A stretch of 64,000 nucleotides of DNA from Micromonospora profundi (GCF_011927785.1 NZ_JAATJK010000001.1:1984001-2048000); one strand, 5' to 3'. Numbered from the stretch's first letter, positions 34,608-42,819 are shown. Translations and numbers: made by a program. Notes: generated by a model not told the origin, from the sequence alone.

Positions 34608-34673
34608 CTCGGCATGTCCGGACACTCCGAGGGCTGCTGGGTGGTCGCGCTTCGCAGCGCGCGGATCGCGGCA
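34608..34673 (+). repeat. Dispersed repeat, copy 2
   Basis: 66 bp starting CTCGGCATGTCCGGACACTC and ending CAGCGCGCGGATCGCGGCA. It is identical to the copy at 35492 except for two or three bases (TCGCGC versus TCACAC region). It lies in the 314-bp gap after the epoxide hydrolase. It encodes a 20-residue mini-frame MSGHSEGCWVVALRSARIAA ending in TGA, probably by chance. Confidence 0.9.
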
Positions 34674-34805
34674 TGAGCGGATGCTGTGGTTCCTTCGACA
34701 GGGCCGCTGGCCTGGTGTCCGTGTTGAGGTCTTCGCTGTGTGGCTCGCTGCGGGGCCCGACAACCGAGGCCGGACAACAACAGGGTTCCGTGAGGCTGCA
34801 GGCGT

Positions 34806-35381
34806 TTAGCGGCTGGCGAGGAAGTCGAGCACCCTCTTGTTGAGCAGGGCCGTGGCTTGGGGGTCGTAGGACGGCAGGCTGGAATCGGCGAAGTAGTGCT
34901 GGTCTCCCGGGTACAGGAACAGTTCGGCCTGCGGGGCGGACGCGACGATTTCACGGGCGGCGTCCACGTCGCCCTCGTTCATGAAGATCGGGTCGGCGTC
35001 CATGCCGTGGATCTGCACTGGGACGTCGGCCGGCCATGACGAGCCGAACTCCGACACCGGCACGCAGGAGTAGAACAGCAACGCCCCCCGTGCTCCGGGC
35101 CGGGTCTGCGCCAGCTTCTGCGCCGGAAGCACGCCCAGAGAGAAGCCGGCGTAGGTCAGATCGCTGGGCAGCTCGTTGGCTATCCGCGTGCCGCGTTCGA
35201 TGATGTTGCCGAAGCCGAGTTCCTCGGCGTAGGCGATGCCCTCGTTCAGGGTGTGGAACGTGCGGCCGTCGTACAGGTCCGGGGTGTGGATGGTGTGCCC
35301 GGCACGCCGCAGGTCGTCGGCGAACGCGAGGAATCCTGAAGTCTGGCCCAGCGCGTGGTGGAACAGCAACACCTCAGCCAT
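34806..35381 (-). CDS. Dienelactone hydrolase-family protein
   Basis: 191 aa from ATG 35381 with GGGGGATTTC upstream; the frame runs further upstream but without conserved sequence. The alpha/beta fold shows EVLLFHHALGQTSGFLAFADDLRRAGH, the nucleophile elbow AGFSLGVLPAQ with Ser in place of the classical DLH cysteine, the acid region HGMDADPIF and histidine in GDQHYFADSS. It probably hydrolyses small esters or lactones. It stands alone, reversed between two repeat copies. Confidence 0.87.
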   Translation of the reverse strand: MAEVLLFHHALGQTSGFLAFADDLRRAGHTIHTPDLYDGRTFHTLNEGIAYAEELGFGNIIERGTRIANELPSDLTYAGFSLGVLPAQKLAQTRPGARGALLFYSCVPVSEFGSSWPADVPVQIHGMDADPIFMNEGDVDAAREIVASAPQAELFLYPGDQHYFADSSLPSYDPQATALLNKRVLDFLASR

Positions 35382-35491
35382 GAAATCCCCCTGGTCTTGA
35401 GCTGCCGCCGTGTACGGGCACTCTACGACACGGCGGGCGGACCAGCCGTTTTCCGCCTCTGGCGGGACGAGGACTGAGCACATGACCGCTC

Positions 35492-35557
35492 CTCGGCATG
35501 TCCGGACACTCCGAGGGCTGCTGGGTGGTCACACTTCGCAGCGCGCGGATCGCGGCA
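35492..35557 (+). repeat. Dispersed repeat, copy 3
   Basis: 66 bp, nearly identical to the copy at 34608 and in the same orientation. Its end lies 45 nt before the start of the SMI1/KNR4 gene, and the reading frame of that gene is open through the repeat, so mis-annotation of a longer N-terminus is easy. Confidence 0.92.
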
Positions 35558-35602
35558 GATGAGGCAGGTGCGCCTGCGGTGGCGATGTCTAGAGTCTGCG
35601 TC

Positions 35603-36340
35603 GTGACAGACACTGGAGCCGGCGTCGACAAGGGCGTTACCGAGGCGTGGAGGCGGATCGAGGCTGGCCTGAGTCGCGTCCTGCCGGCATCCCTACGGCA
35701 GCTCAAGGCCCCGGCCCCGGTACAGGCGATCGATGCGGTGGAGGCCGCGTTGGCCGTGCCACTGCCGCAGGATTTCCGCGCCAGCCTCCGCATCCACAAC
35801 GGAACCAAGTGGAGGTACGACTCGGGTCAGCTCCAGCCCAGCCCGGTGCCGCTGGATTACCTCTACGACACCAACGAGATCATCGAGATGACCCGGATGT
35901 GGCGCGACAACTATCACCCGGAGCCGGAATGGGACGATCCTCAGGTCTGGGCATACCTGGTGGACCAAGGCGAACATCTCTGGCTGAACGGACCGGTGCG
36001 ACCGATCATCGGTTCGCCGGGCGCAGTGGTCGTGGGCGACATGAATGGCGACGTGCGGTGGCTGCTCGACTTTGATCCGGCACCGGGGGGAACGCCCGGA
36101 CAGGTGGTTCGGGTCGATGTCGAATGCGCCACGTGGGACGTGCTGGCTCCGTCCTGGACGCAGCTGCTCGTCCGCTACGCCGAGGATCTGGAACTGTTCG
36201 CGGCTGATCCTGACAAATCCCCTCTAGAGATCGATCGCCTTGCGGGACCAGAGTGCGAATGGGGCAGCACGCCGTCGGACTCTTGGGGGGTGCGTCCGGC
36301 ATGGCTGCAGAACGTTCAAGCTCGCAGTCCATGCCCCTGA
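35603..36340 (+). CDS. SMI1/KNR4-family protein
   Basis: 245 aa from GTG 35603 (alternative ATG 35585); the form starting VTDTGAGVDKGVTEAWRRIE fits family starts. SMI1/KNR4 features: AWRRIEAGL, IDAVEAALAVPLPQDFRASLRIHNGTKW and a C-terminal half with VDQGEHLWLNGPVRPIIGSPGAVVVGDMNGDVRWLLDFDPAPGGTPGQVVRV. Many members are immunity proteins of polymorphic toxins, but free-standing ones such as this are also common, and no toxin gene is adjacent. Function is uncertain. Confidence 0.8.
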   Translation: MTDTGAGVDKGVTEAWRRIEAGLSRVLPASLRQLKAPAPVQAIDAVEAALAVPLPQDFRASLRIHNGTKWRYDSGQLQPSPVPLDYLYDTNEIIEMTRMWRDNYHPEPEWDDPQVWAYLVDQGEHLWLNGPVRPIIGSPGAVVVGDMNGDVRWLLDFDPAPGGTPGQVVRVDVECATWDVLAPSWTQLLVRYAEDLELFAADPDKSPLEIDRLAGPECEWGSTPSDSWGVRPAWLQNVQARSPCP

Positions 36341-36498
36341 TGACGGCCCGCTGTACGGCTGTCCTCACGGACGAGTGCGCCGCCGATGGCTCGGCTGGGC
36401 AGCGTTGGGTTCTGGGTCATCAGACGATCGGATGGCCGAAGGCGATGATCGGCTATTTCCATGTGCGACGGACACCCTGCGACGCTTAGGAAGGAGGC

Positions 36499-37215
36499 AT
36501 GGCCAACGAGCGGACCGTTCCCCTGCTGCCGTGCGCATCCATTGACGACATCGAAACCTTCTATGGAGTTCTCGGCTTCCGCACCACGTACAAGCAACGC
36601 AAGCCCAACGCGTGTGTGGGGGTTCAGCGGGAAGACCTGCATCTGCAGTTCTTCGAGATCCCCGGGTTTGACCCGGAACAGTCCTATGGCTCCTGTCTCG
36701 TACTCACCGCGGACATCGAGGGACTACACCGGGCATTCGCAGCCGGCATGCGCGCCGCGTACGGCAAGGTACTGGTGTCCGGAACGCCGCGGATGACCCG
36801 GCCCAGGGCGCGGAAGAACGCCGACGGGTTGGGCGGGTTCAGCGTCATCGACCCGGGCGGCAACTGGATCCGCGTCTTTCGGGACGCCGCCACCGCGCCC
36901 ATGCCGGTCGCCACGCCTGCCGGGCGGCTGGCCAAGGCCCTAGCGAATGCTGTCGTGCAGGCCGATTCCAGGGGAAGCGTCGGACAGGCCGTTCGGATCC
37001 TCGACAGCGCGTTGGCCCGCCCGCAAGCCGACGACGACCCGGCCGAGCAGGTAGAGGTCCTGGTCTACCGCGCCGAACTCGCGGTGGTGCTGCGCGATCC
37101 AAAGACTGCGGCCGAGATGCTGGCCCGCGCCCGGTCCGTCACGCTCACGGAAGACGAATCCGAAAGGGCGGCACCCGCGTTCGACAACGCCGCCGACCTC
37201 GCAGCAGCACTGTAG
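36499..37215 (+). CDS. VOC (glyoxalase/bleomycin-resistance) protein with helical extension
   Basis: 238 aa from ATG 36499 with AGGAAGGAGG upstream. Residues 1-130 are a VOC domain (LPCASIDDIETFYGVLGFRTTY, DLHLQFFEIPGF, GFSVIDPGGNWIRVFRD), typical of resistance or dioxygenase-like proteins that bind small molecules or a metal. Residues 140-238 form alanine-rich helical pairs resembling TPR units (QAVRILDSALARPQ, AEMLARARSVTL), an unusual extension. It may bind a toxic metabolite, but no partner gene identifies it. Confidence 0.85.
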   Translation: MANERTVPLLPCASIDDIETFYGVLGFRTTYKQRKPNACVGVQREDLHLQFFEIPGFDPEQSYGSCLVLTADIEGLHRAFAAGMRAAYGKVLVSGTPRMTRPRARKNADGLGGFSVIDPGGNWIRVFRDAATAPMPVATPAGRLAKALANAVVQADSRGSVGQAVRILDSALARPQADDDPAEQVEVLVYRAELAVVLRDPKTAAEMLARARSVTLTEDESERAAPAFDNAADLAAAL

Positions 37216-37243
37216 TGACTCACCATACGAACGCCTCCCTCAT

Positions 37244-37307
37244 CTCGGCATATCCGGACACTCCGGGCTGCTGGGTGGTCGCGCTTCGCAGCGCGCGGAT
37301 CGCGGCA
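37244..37307 (+). repeat. Dispersed repeat, copy 4
   Basis: 64 bp starting CTCGGCATATCCGGACACTC and ending with CAGCGCGCGGATCGCGGCA; it differs from copies 2 and 3 by a 2-bp deletion (CTCCGGGCTG for CTCCGAGGGCTG) and few substitutions. The similarity continues into GAAGCGGATATCTAG. It lies between the VOC gene and the convergent TPR gene. Confidence 0.9.
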
Positions 37308-37433
37308 GAAGCGGATATCTAGCCGCTCCGCCGTCGATCACTGCCGAATGCATGCCGGTCGCGGTCGCGCCCACCGGCCAAGGTCACCACGTGTCAATCC
37401 CCCTGGGCTGGCCTTGTGCAGGGTAGATGCTTC

Positions 37434-37946
37434 CTATTCGGGGCGGCCGTCGGCGAGCCACTGGGCGAGGCCGCGCAGCCCGACCGCCCACCGCCCGAGG
37501 TCGGTGACCTCCGCGTGCCCGGTGACGACGGTGAGCAACTCGGCCACCGCCTCGTCTGGCCGCTGGGCGTCGTTGAGGGTCAGGGCGCGGAAGACGCGCA
37601 CGGAGTCGGAGTCGGGGAACTCCCTACGGGCGCGGTCGAGCACCGCCAGCGACTCGTCCAGCTCGCCCAGCCACTTCAGCGTGCTGGCGTACTGGCACAG
37701 ACACCGGCGCAGGACGTCGCCGTCGAGGCCGAGAGCGAGCGCCCGCTCGTAGTAGCCGCGGGCGGTCTGCTCCTGGCCCGCGGTGTCGTAGGCGCCACCC
37801 ACCTCGTATACGAGGACGGGGTGGTCAGGGTGTTCGGCGAGCAACGCCTGGAAGTAGGCGATCGTCGGCGCCATGTTCGCGCGGTCGCGCTGGTCGTAGC
37901 CGCGCTGGATCGCCTCGGTCAGTTCCGGCGTCACATCGGTCGTCAC
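37434..37946 (-). CDS. Tetratricopeptide-repeat protein
   Basis: 170 aa from GTG 37946 (GAGGGG seven nt upstream); an ATG 12 codons earlier is possible. Three to four TPR-like helix pairs are visible: ELTEAIQRGYDQRDRANMAPTIAYFQALLAEHPDHP, VYEVGGAYDTAGQEQTARGYYERAL, QYASTLKWLGELDESLAVLDRARREFPDSDSVRVFRALTLNDAQRPDEAVAELL. Single-domain proteins of this kind mediate protein contacts; no partner is suggested by the neighbours. Confidence 0.85.
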   Translation of the reverse strand: MTTDVTPELTEAIQRGYDQRDRANMAPTIAYFQALLAEHPDHPVLVYEVGGAYDTAGQEQTARGYYERALALGLDGDVLRRCLCQYASTLKWLGELDESLAVLDRARREFPDSDSVRVFRALTLNDAQRPDEAVAELLTVVTGHAEVTDLGRWAVGLRGLAQWLADGRPE

Positions 37947-38049
37947 TCCGGTACCCCTCATGCGTACGGGCCTAAAGATCAATTCACCCTATCGCAGCCT
38001 CGTCCGCAGGCGCCTACCTGTGGGCCGGCCTAGCATTTGCAGCGTTTGT

Positions 38050-38256
38050 ATCGGAATTTGACGGGTTGCCTCCTTGCCGCCACGTCGACGGTCGAGCGCA
38101 GCGCGCGCCATAGTGCAGAACGAGGATGGCCTGCACGATCGCGGTGCCTCGGCGTGGGAGGCAGCGCAATTTGATCAGGATCTTCCAGGTCTTGAGCGTG
38201 GCGATCGCGCGCTCACCGCGGGCGCGGATCTTCGCGTGTGCCCGGTTGACCTCCAG
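38050..38256 (-). mobile_element. IS5-like transposase C-terminal fragment
   Basis: Reverse-strand translation reads EVNRAHAKIRARGERAIATL, then KTWKILIKLRCLPRRGTAIVQAILVLHY, the well-conserved C-terminal end of IS5/Tnp_4-type DDE transposases. The start, the DDE core and the ends of the element are missing. It joins directly to a truncated MDR gene on the other strand near 38250, so a deletion or rearrangement has removed the intervening DNA. The rest of the 37947-38486 gap has no supported gene. Confidence 0.75.
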
Positions 38257-38455
38257 TTCTTCTACCTCTTCCGGGGCGCCGAGCGGTTGGCGGCCGCGGC
38301 GGACGACGTCGCCGCGGCGGTGCGCGACGGCGCGATGGGAGTGGGCGAGGAGCACGGGCTGCCGCTGCTGCGCTTCCCCCCTGGCCGAGACTGCGGCGGC
38401 GCACCTCGCCGCGGAGAACGGCGTGGTCGGTAGAGCGCTCGTCGATCTCACGTGA
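38250..38455 (+). pseudogene. Truncated MDR quinone oxidoreductase
   Basis: LQFFYLFRGAERLAAAADDV through VGEEHGLPLLRFP matches the C-terminus of the MDR protein at 31988 (LQFLVLYTAGPQARAAAVEDV, VGEEHGLPLHRFP). The frame then breaks at a run of six C (about 38377) and resumes as LAETAAAHLAAENGVVGRALVDLT ending at TGA 38453. The N-terminal three quarters are replaced by the transposase fragment, so the gene is dead twice over. Confidence 0.75.
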
Positions 38456-38486
38456 CCAGCGTCGCGGGCCCGGCGGCCCGCGACCG

Positions 38487-39101
38487 TCACGGTCGGGGCC
38501 GGGGTGCTGACGGGTGTGCGTCGAAGTGACACACGGAGAGAATGGGCCAGGTCAGCTTGGCCATCTCCGACGGCGTGTGGGCGCAGTCGCGCTGCAGCCA
38601 GTCGGCGGCCACCCCGACGATCGCGCCCGCGACGAACGCGGCGGGCACATTGTGCGGATCGTCGGGCGTGGCCGTGCTCTTGCCGGTCGACCTCTGCAAC
38701 GCGGCGGCCGCCATGCGGCGCCGGATGTGGTCGATGACGCGGGCACTTCCCTGCGGTCCCAGCAAGCTGCGATACAGGCTGGCGTGCTCGGCGAGAGCAG
38801 CGAAGAACGTCTGCAGCGATCCGAGCGGGTCCCCGGTCGCCGGGTCGCCGCCCAGGGCGGTCATCACGTCGACCAACTCGTCGATCATCCCCGTGCAAGC
38901 GGCCTCGGCCAGCTCGTGCACGTCCCGGTAATGGTCGTAGAAGGTCGAGCGGCTCACGCCCGCCTGCCCGGCGACGTCGGCGACGCTGATCTGCGACAAC
39001 TCCCGGTCCTCGGCCAGGCGGATCAGCGCACTTCGCAATGCCGCATGGGTACGCCGTACCCGGCGATCGCCCGCGGCAGGGCCGCCTTCCGTCCTGGACA
39101 C
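38487..39101 (-). CDS. TetR-family regulator
   Basis: 204 aa from GTG 39101. N-terminal helix-turn-helix RRTHAALRSALIRLAEDRELSQISVADVAGQAGVSRSTFYDHYRDVHEL and a ligand domain with DPLGSLQTFFAALAEHASLYRSLLG and VPAAFVAGAIVGVAADWLQ. It is divergent from the F420-type reductase gene, with a perfect 32-bp palindrome in between, so it very probably represses both genes until an unknown ligand binds. Confidence 0.92.
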   Translation of the reverse strand: MSRTEGGPAAGDRRVRRTHAALRSALIRLAEDRELSQISVADVAGQAGVSRSTFYDHYRDVHELAEAACTGMIDELVDVMTALGGDPATGDPLGSLQTFFAALAEHASLYRSLLGPQGSARVIDHIRRRMAAAALQRSTGKSTATPDDPHNVPAAFVAGAIVGVAADWLQRDCAHTPSEMAKLTWPILSVCHFDAHPSAPRPRP

Positions 39102-39119
39102 GTGAGCCAGCCTACATTG

Positions 39120-39151
39120 CCTACGACTGTAGGTTAACCTACAGTCGTAGG
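39120..39151. promoter_or_regulatory. 32-bp perfect palindrome, TetR operator
   Basis: CCTACGACTGTAGGTT (39120-39135) is followed by its exact reverse complement (39136-39151), centred on GTTAAC. Nested shorter symmetry (CTACGACTGTAG is itself nearly palindromic) suggests two TetR dimers. It sits 18 nt from the regulator start and 22 nt from the reductase start. Confidence 0.92.
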
Positions 39152-39173
39152 GAAACGTCGACTGGAGGAAGCC

Positions 39174-39929
39174 ATGACCCCCACCCTCGGCATGATCGGC
39201 GCCGGCATGATCGGCTCCACTCTGGCCCGCCTAGCCGTGGCCGCCGGCCTGGACGTCGTACTGAGCAACTCCCGCGGCCCCGAGACCCTCGCCGACCTCG
39301 TCGCCGACCTCGGCGACCACGCCCGCGCCGGCACCCCCGCCGACGCCGCGCGAGCAGGCGACCTCGTGGTGGCCACCATCCCCCTGAACGCCTACCGTCG
39401 GCTCCCCGCGGCGGAACTGGCCGGCAAGATCGTGATCGACACGCTGAACTACTATCCGCAACGCGACGACCGCATGCCGGAGCTGGACTCCAACGAGCTG
39501 ACCTCGAGCCAACTCGTGCAACGGCACCTGGCCGGCTCGCGCGTGGTCAAGGCGTTCAACAACATCACCTACCTGAGCCTCGGCAAGCTGGCGCGGCCCG
39601 CGGGCGACCCCGACCGCAGCGCCCTGCCCATCGCCGGCGACGACATCGCCGCCAAGGCGGAGGTGGCCGCGCTGCTCGACACCCTGGGCTACGACGCCGT
39701 GGACATCGGCACCCTCGCCGACAGTTGGCGCAGCGAACCCAACACCCCGGTCTACGTTCAGCCCTACTTCGCCGGAGAGGCACCCAAGGGCCTCGACCGG
39801 GAGGAGGCCTACCGGTGGCACGTCACCAACCCCGGCGCCATAGTTTCCGCCGACCAGATCAGAAAACTCACCGAATCGCCCGTACGCGGCACCGCCGGCG
39901 GGTACCTGCCCGGGCTGGACGCCAAATGA
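39174..39929 (+). CDS. F420/NADP-binding oxidoreductase-like protein
   Basis: 251 aa from ATG 39174 with GGAGG upstream. Rossmann start TLGMIGAGMIGSTLARLAVAAGLDVVLSNSRGPE, then VVATIPLNAYRRLP, IVIDTLNYYPQRDD, SRVVKAFNNITYLSLGKLARP and ALPIAGDDIAAKAEVAALLDTLGYDAVDIGTLADSWR. This pattern is that of NADPH:F420 oxidoreductase-type proteins, which are related to NADP-dependent reductases acting on diverse substrates. The true substrate is unknown; control by the divergent TetR is likely. Confidence 0.88.
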   Translation: MTPTLGMIGAGMIGSTLARLAVAAGLDVVLSNSRGPETLADLVADLGDHARAGTPADAARAGDLVVATIPLNAYRRLPAAELAGKIVIDTLNYYPQRDDRMPELDSNELTSSQLVQRHLAGSRVVKAFNNITYLSLGKLARPAGDPDRSALPIAGDDIAAKAEVAALLDTLGYDAVDIGTLADSWRSEPNTPVYVQPYFAGEAPKGLDREEAYRWHVTNPGAIVSADQIRKLTESPVRGTAGGYLPGLDAK

Positions 39930-39965
39930 GCGGCGGGACACCGCGCGCGGCAGCAGAGTGCCGTG

Positions 39966-40338
39966 ATGCGTGACTTCACCGGCCAGACCATCATCATCAC
40001 CGGCGCAGGGTCGGAATCGGCCGCGCCACCGCCGTCCTCCTGGCCACCGAGGGGACGCAGCTGACCCTGGTCGACCTCGACGAACAGGGCCTGACCGACA
40101 CCCGCGACGAGATCCAGAAAGCTGCTCCCGGAACCTCCGCCCTGCTCGTCACGGCCGACGTCTCCCGGGGGAGGAAGTCGTCGCCGATGTCCGGACGACG
40201 ATGGAGACGTCCGGGCACATCGACGGGGTCGTCAACAACGCCGGCATCGAGGGCAAGCACAGCCTCACCGAGGACTACGACCGCGCCCTTCCTGAGTGGG
40301 AAGGAATTCCGCTTCGCGCTCAATGCCGCGACCGGTAG
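39966..40338 (+). pseudogene. Short-chain dehydrogenase remnant with multiple frameshifts
   Basis: ATG 39966 opens MRDFTGQTIIITGAG, then a one-base loss near 40010 shifts the frame to IGRATAVLLATEGTQLTLVDL. A second shift near 40165 leads to EEVVADVRTTMETSGHIDGVVNNAGIEGKH. The frame is lost again after DYDRAL, before the YxxxK active site, which is absent. So the cofactor half of an SDR is recognisable and the catalytic half is missing. The following 40339-40499 holds nothing supported. Confidence 0.8.
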
Positions 40339-40499
40339 CCCCTGGCAAAGCTTGAGTTGGACTGCATCCTCATCCAGTCCGGGCAGCGTGGGCGATAGCG
40401 CGGCTCGGTCACCGGGGAGTTGGGAGCCTGGCGATGTTGACCATGAAGCCCGTCCAACCCGTCCCGTAAGACGATCCGTAACCGGACACGGTGTGCGGG

Positions 40500-41399
40500 T
40501 CACGACGCAGCTCGGAGGGTATCGAGCCGGCGCAGGTCGTCGTCGGACAGGCTTAGGTCGGCCGCGGCGACGTTGGAACGCAGGTGGCGGACGCTGGTGG
40601 TCCCCGGGATCGGGATGACCGGCACACCGTGTACCTGCTGCCGATGGTGCACCCAGGCCAGTGCGACCTGCCCGCTCGTAGTGTCGTGTCTACTGGCGAT
40701 CTCGCCCAGTGCGGCGCGTAGGCCGCTCGCTACTTGCTCGTCGGCTGTGCTCGGAGGCTGGTGGAGGAGTCCATGACCGTTTGGGGAGTGGGCCACGATC
40801 ACCACTCCGAGGTCGGCCACGGTAGGCAGCAGCTCCTGCTCGATGTCGCTCTGCACCAGTGACCACTGCTCCTGTAGCGCCGCGATCGGGTGAACGGCGT
40901 GTGCGCGGCGTAGGTCGTCCGCCGTCACGTTGGACAGGCCAAGGGCGCGTACCTTCCCCTGGTTGACCAGTTCGGCCATGGCTTCGACGGTTTCCTCGAT
41001 CGGGACCCTTTCACTGCGATGGTGCAGGTAGTAGAGGTCGATCACGTCGACACCGAGCCGTCGCAGGCTCGCCTCGCTCGCCTGCCGCACGTACGACCGG
41101 TCAGCCCGTACATCGAAGCCGCCGGCGAGCTCACCTCGCCATACCAACCCGAACTTGCTGGCCAGCAGCACCTCATCACGGCGCCCTCGGATTGCCCTGC
41201 CGACCAGCTCTTCATTCTGGTAGGCATCTGCGGTGTCCACCATCGTGACGCCCGCATCAAGGGCGGCGTGGACCACCGCCACCGGGTCACGGTCGGTGCC
41301 GTCGCCGGTTCCATCGCGCAACCTCATCGCACCGAATCCCTGACGGCCGAAAGTATCGCGACCCATGGATAAACGCGTTCCCATCTCGGCACTTGGCAT
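40500..41399 (-). CDS. Aldo/keto reductase
   Basis: 299 aa from ATG 41399 (AGGGTG upstream); starts at 41408 (GTG) and 41384 (ATG) are alternatives. AKR motifs: DPVAVVHAALDAGVTMVDTADAYQNEELVGRAI with catalytic D and Y, LASKFGL with K, DLYYLHHRSERVPIEET with H, VRALGLSNVTADDLRRAHAVHP and IPGTTSVRHLRSN. It reduces aldehydes or ketones with NADPH. It runs alone between an SDR remnant and a regulator remnant. Confidence 0.93.
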   Translation of the reverse strand: MPSAEMGTRLSMGRDTFGRQGFGAMRLRDGTGDGTDRDPVAVVHAALDAGVTMVDTADAYQNEELVGRAIRGRRDEVLLASKFGLVWRGELAGGFDVRADRSYVRQASEASLRRLGVDVIDLYYLHHRSERVPIEETVEAMAELVNQGKVRALGLSNVTADDLRRAHAVHPIAALQEQWSLVQSDIEQELLPTVADLGVVIVAHSPNGHGLLHQPPSTADEQVASGLRAALGEIASRHDTTSGQVALAWVHHRQQVHGVPVIPIPGTTSVRHLRSNVAAADLSLSDDDLRRLDTLRAAS

Positions 41400-41475
41400 G
41401 ACCCACACCCTAAAACCTCAACCGCAATTGAGGTCCAGTCCGTTAGCGGTGCCCGAGGGCGGGGCTGCGGTCGGC

Positions 41476-41800
41476 GGGGGAGTGGGCCGTGGTGGGACGC
41501 TGTTGGTCCAGGTTGCGCTTGCCGCCGCCGGCTGCGGAGAGCACCACCGCGCCGACGAGCTGACCGACCGGGCCGCGGGGATCGCCGCCGGCCTGAGGGG
41601 GTACGACGACACGTATCGCACCAGCTGCGGGCCGATCGCCGTCGAGTTGGCCCGGGTGGTGGTGGCTGCCGCGAGTGTCGCGCCGGCCGAGGTTCGGTGC
41701 CGGCCTCTGGCGCGTACCCTCATCGCCGAAGTCGCCCGGGGGGCACCCGGCGCCGGCCGGCGTGGCGCGACTGGCGACGCTGGTCGGCCTCACCCGCTGA
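41476..41800 (+). pseudogene. Remnant of the XRE/TPR regulator C-terminus
   Basis: The translation GTLLVQVALAAAGCGEHHRADELTDRAAG... GLRGYDDTYRTSCGPIAVELARVV parallels residues 247 onward of the regulator at 30210 (GTLLVQAALAAAGCGEHRRADEL). An internal block of about 50 residues is deleted after ARVVVAA, and a frame change precedes GVARLATLVGLTR, whose DNA is intact up to TGA 41798. No helix-turn-helix part exists here, so it is a non-functional duplicate. Confidence 0.8.
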
Positions 41801-41822
41801 CCACCATTGAGCGTCTTCCAAC

Positions 41823-41961
41823 TCACCCCGCCGACCTGATCCGCAGCCACCGCCGCCAGCGCCGTTCGCACTGGCGTCGCCTCAACCCCGGCCAGCAAGC
41901 GCTCCTCGCGTTGGCGCATCTGCGCGACGGTGACCCGTTCACCCGGCTGGCCGCCGGTTGA
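41823..41961 (+). mobile_element. IS5-like transposase N-terminal fragment
   Basis: The frame reads RRQRRSHWRRLNPGQQALLALAHLRDGDPFTRLAAG and stops at TGA 41959. This is the conserved helix-turn-helix N-terminus of Tnp_4-type transposases, as in the fragment at 48181 (LDAGRQALLALAQLCNGDTIARLACG). Everything after LAAG is gone. It is fused behind the regulator remnant. Confidence 0.65.
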
Positions 41962-41995
41962 CGCCCCATCTCATTTTTGGTAAGACCTTAACATT

Positions 41996-42451
41996 ATGGA
42001 TGTCGCCACGCTCTCGGCACAACGCCTCGTGCTCACGCTTCACCGCGCCACCACGCTCGTCGACCGCGTCGCTGACGCGCACCTGCGGAACATGCACGAC
42101 GTGACCCTTTCGATGTTCGCCGCGCTGGTGACGATCCACGCGATCGGCCCTGCGCGACAGAGCAAGATCGCCCAAGCCCTCGACGTGTCCAGAGCGGCGG
42201 TGACGCAGCGCCTGGTCGAACTCGTCGCGCGCGGGCTCGTCGAGGTCGCTCCGGATGCCACCGACCAGCGCGCGAATCGCGTCGCCGTCACGAGAAAGGG
42301 TCGGGAACTCCTCGACGCGGCATGGAAAGGGCTCGCGGAGATCGACGACGGCATCGAGGACGGTATCGATCTCGAAGCGCTGCAGAGCGCGCTGGACACG
42401 CTTGTCGCCAACGCCGCACGCTATCTCGCCGGGCAGGAGGTGACGGCATGA
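41996..42451 (+). CDS. MarR-family regulator
   Basis: 151 aa from ATG 41996, in an AT-rich promoter region (CATTTTTGGTAAGACCTTAACATT). Winged helix: VTLSMFAALVTIHAIGPARQSKIAQALDVSRAAVTQRLVELVARGLVEVAPDATDQRANRVAVTRKGRELLD. MarR proteins usually repress their own operon and respond to phenolic or oxidant ligands. The next gene, a membrane protein, overlaps by ATGA, so the pair is one transcript. Confidence 0.93.
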   Translation: MDVATLSAQRLVLTLHRATTLVDRVADAHLRNMHDVTLSMFAALVTIHAIGPARQSKIAQALDVSRAAVTQRLVELVARGLVEVAPDATDQRANRVAVTRKGRELLDAAWKGLAEIDDGIEDGIDLEALQSALDTLVANAARYLAGQEVTA

Positions 42452-42819
42452 GCGTCGCCGCCATCGTGGCCACTGTTGTACTCACCGCACTCGCTGTGCT
42501 CCAGGTGCTCGTCGCGGCCGGCCGGCCGTACGGGCGGCTGGTATGGGGTGGGCAGCACGAAACACTGCCGCGTCGACTGCGAGTCGGCAGCGCAGTGTCG
42601 GTCGTCGTCTACGCCGTCATAGCCTGGGTGCTGCTCGCGCGCGCCGAAACCTTCGGGCCTTTCAGGCCGTTCGTCGGCATCACGACGTGGGTGCTCTTCG
42701 GGTACTTCGCAATCGGGATCGCGCTCAACGCAATCTCGCGAAGCCGCGCCGAACGCCTGGTGATGACACCAACATGCGTGGTCCTGGCGGCGTGCTCGCT
42801 CACCGTCGCGCTCAGCTGA
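42448..42819 (+). CDS. Small four-helix membrane protein
   Basis: 123 aa from ATG 42448, coupled to marR. Four hydrophobic helices: VAAIVATVVLTALAVLQVLVAAG, VGSAVSVVVYAVIAWVLL, ITTWVLFGYFAIGIALNAI and LVMTPTCVVLAACSLTVAL. A conserved-looking loop GRLVWGGQHETLPRRLR lies after the first helix. Members of this kind are annotated only as hypothetical membrane proteins; coupling to MarR suggests a stress role. Confidence 0.8.
   Translation: MSVAAIVATVVLTALAVLQVLVAAGRPYGRLVWGGQHETLPRRLRVGSAVSVVVYAVIAWVLLARAETFGPFRPFVGITTWVLFGYFAIGIALNAISRSRAERLVMTPTCVVLAACSLTVALS

Noticed and set aside
35498..35602. N-terminal extension of the SMI1/KNR4 gene starting in the dispersed repeat
   Set aside because: The extension is exactly the repeat copy, which also occurs where no gene follows; the start at 35603 fits family N-termini.
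33136..37307. Integron attC sites
   Set aside because: The repeats lack the RYYYAAC and GTTRRRY core boxes and no integron integrase is present; they are reported only as dispersed repeats.
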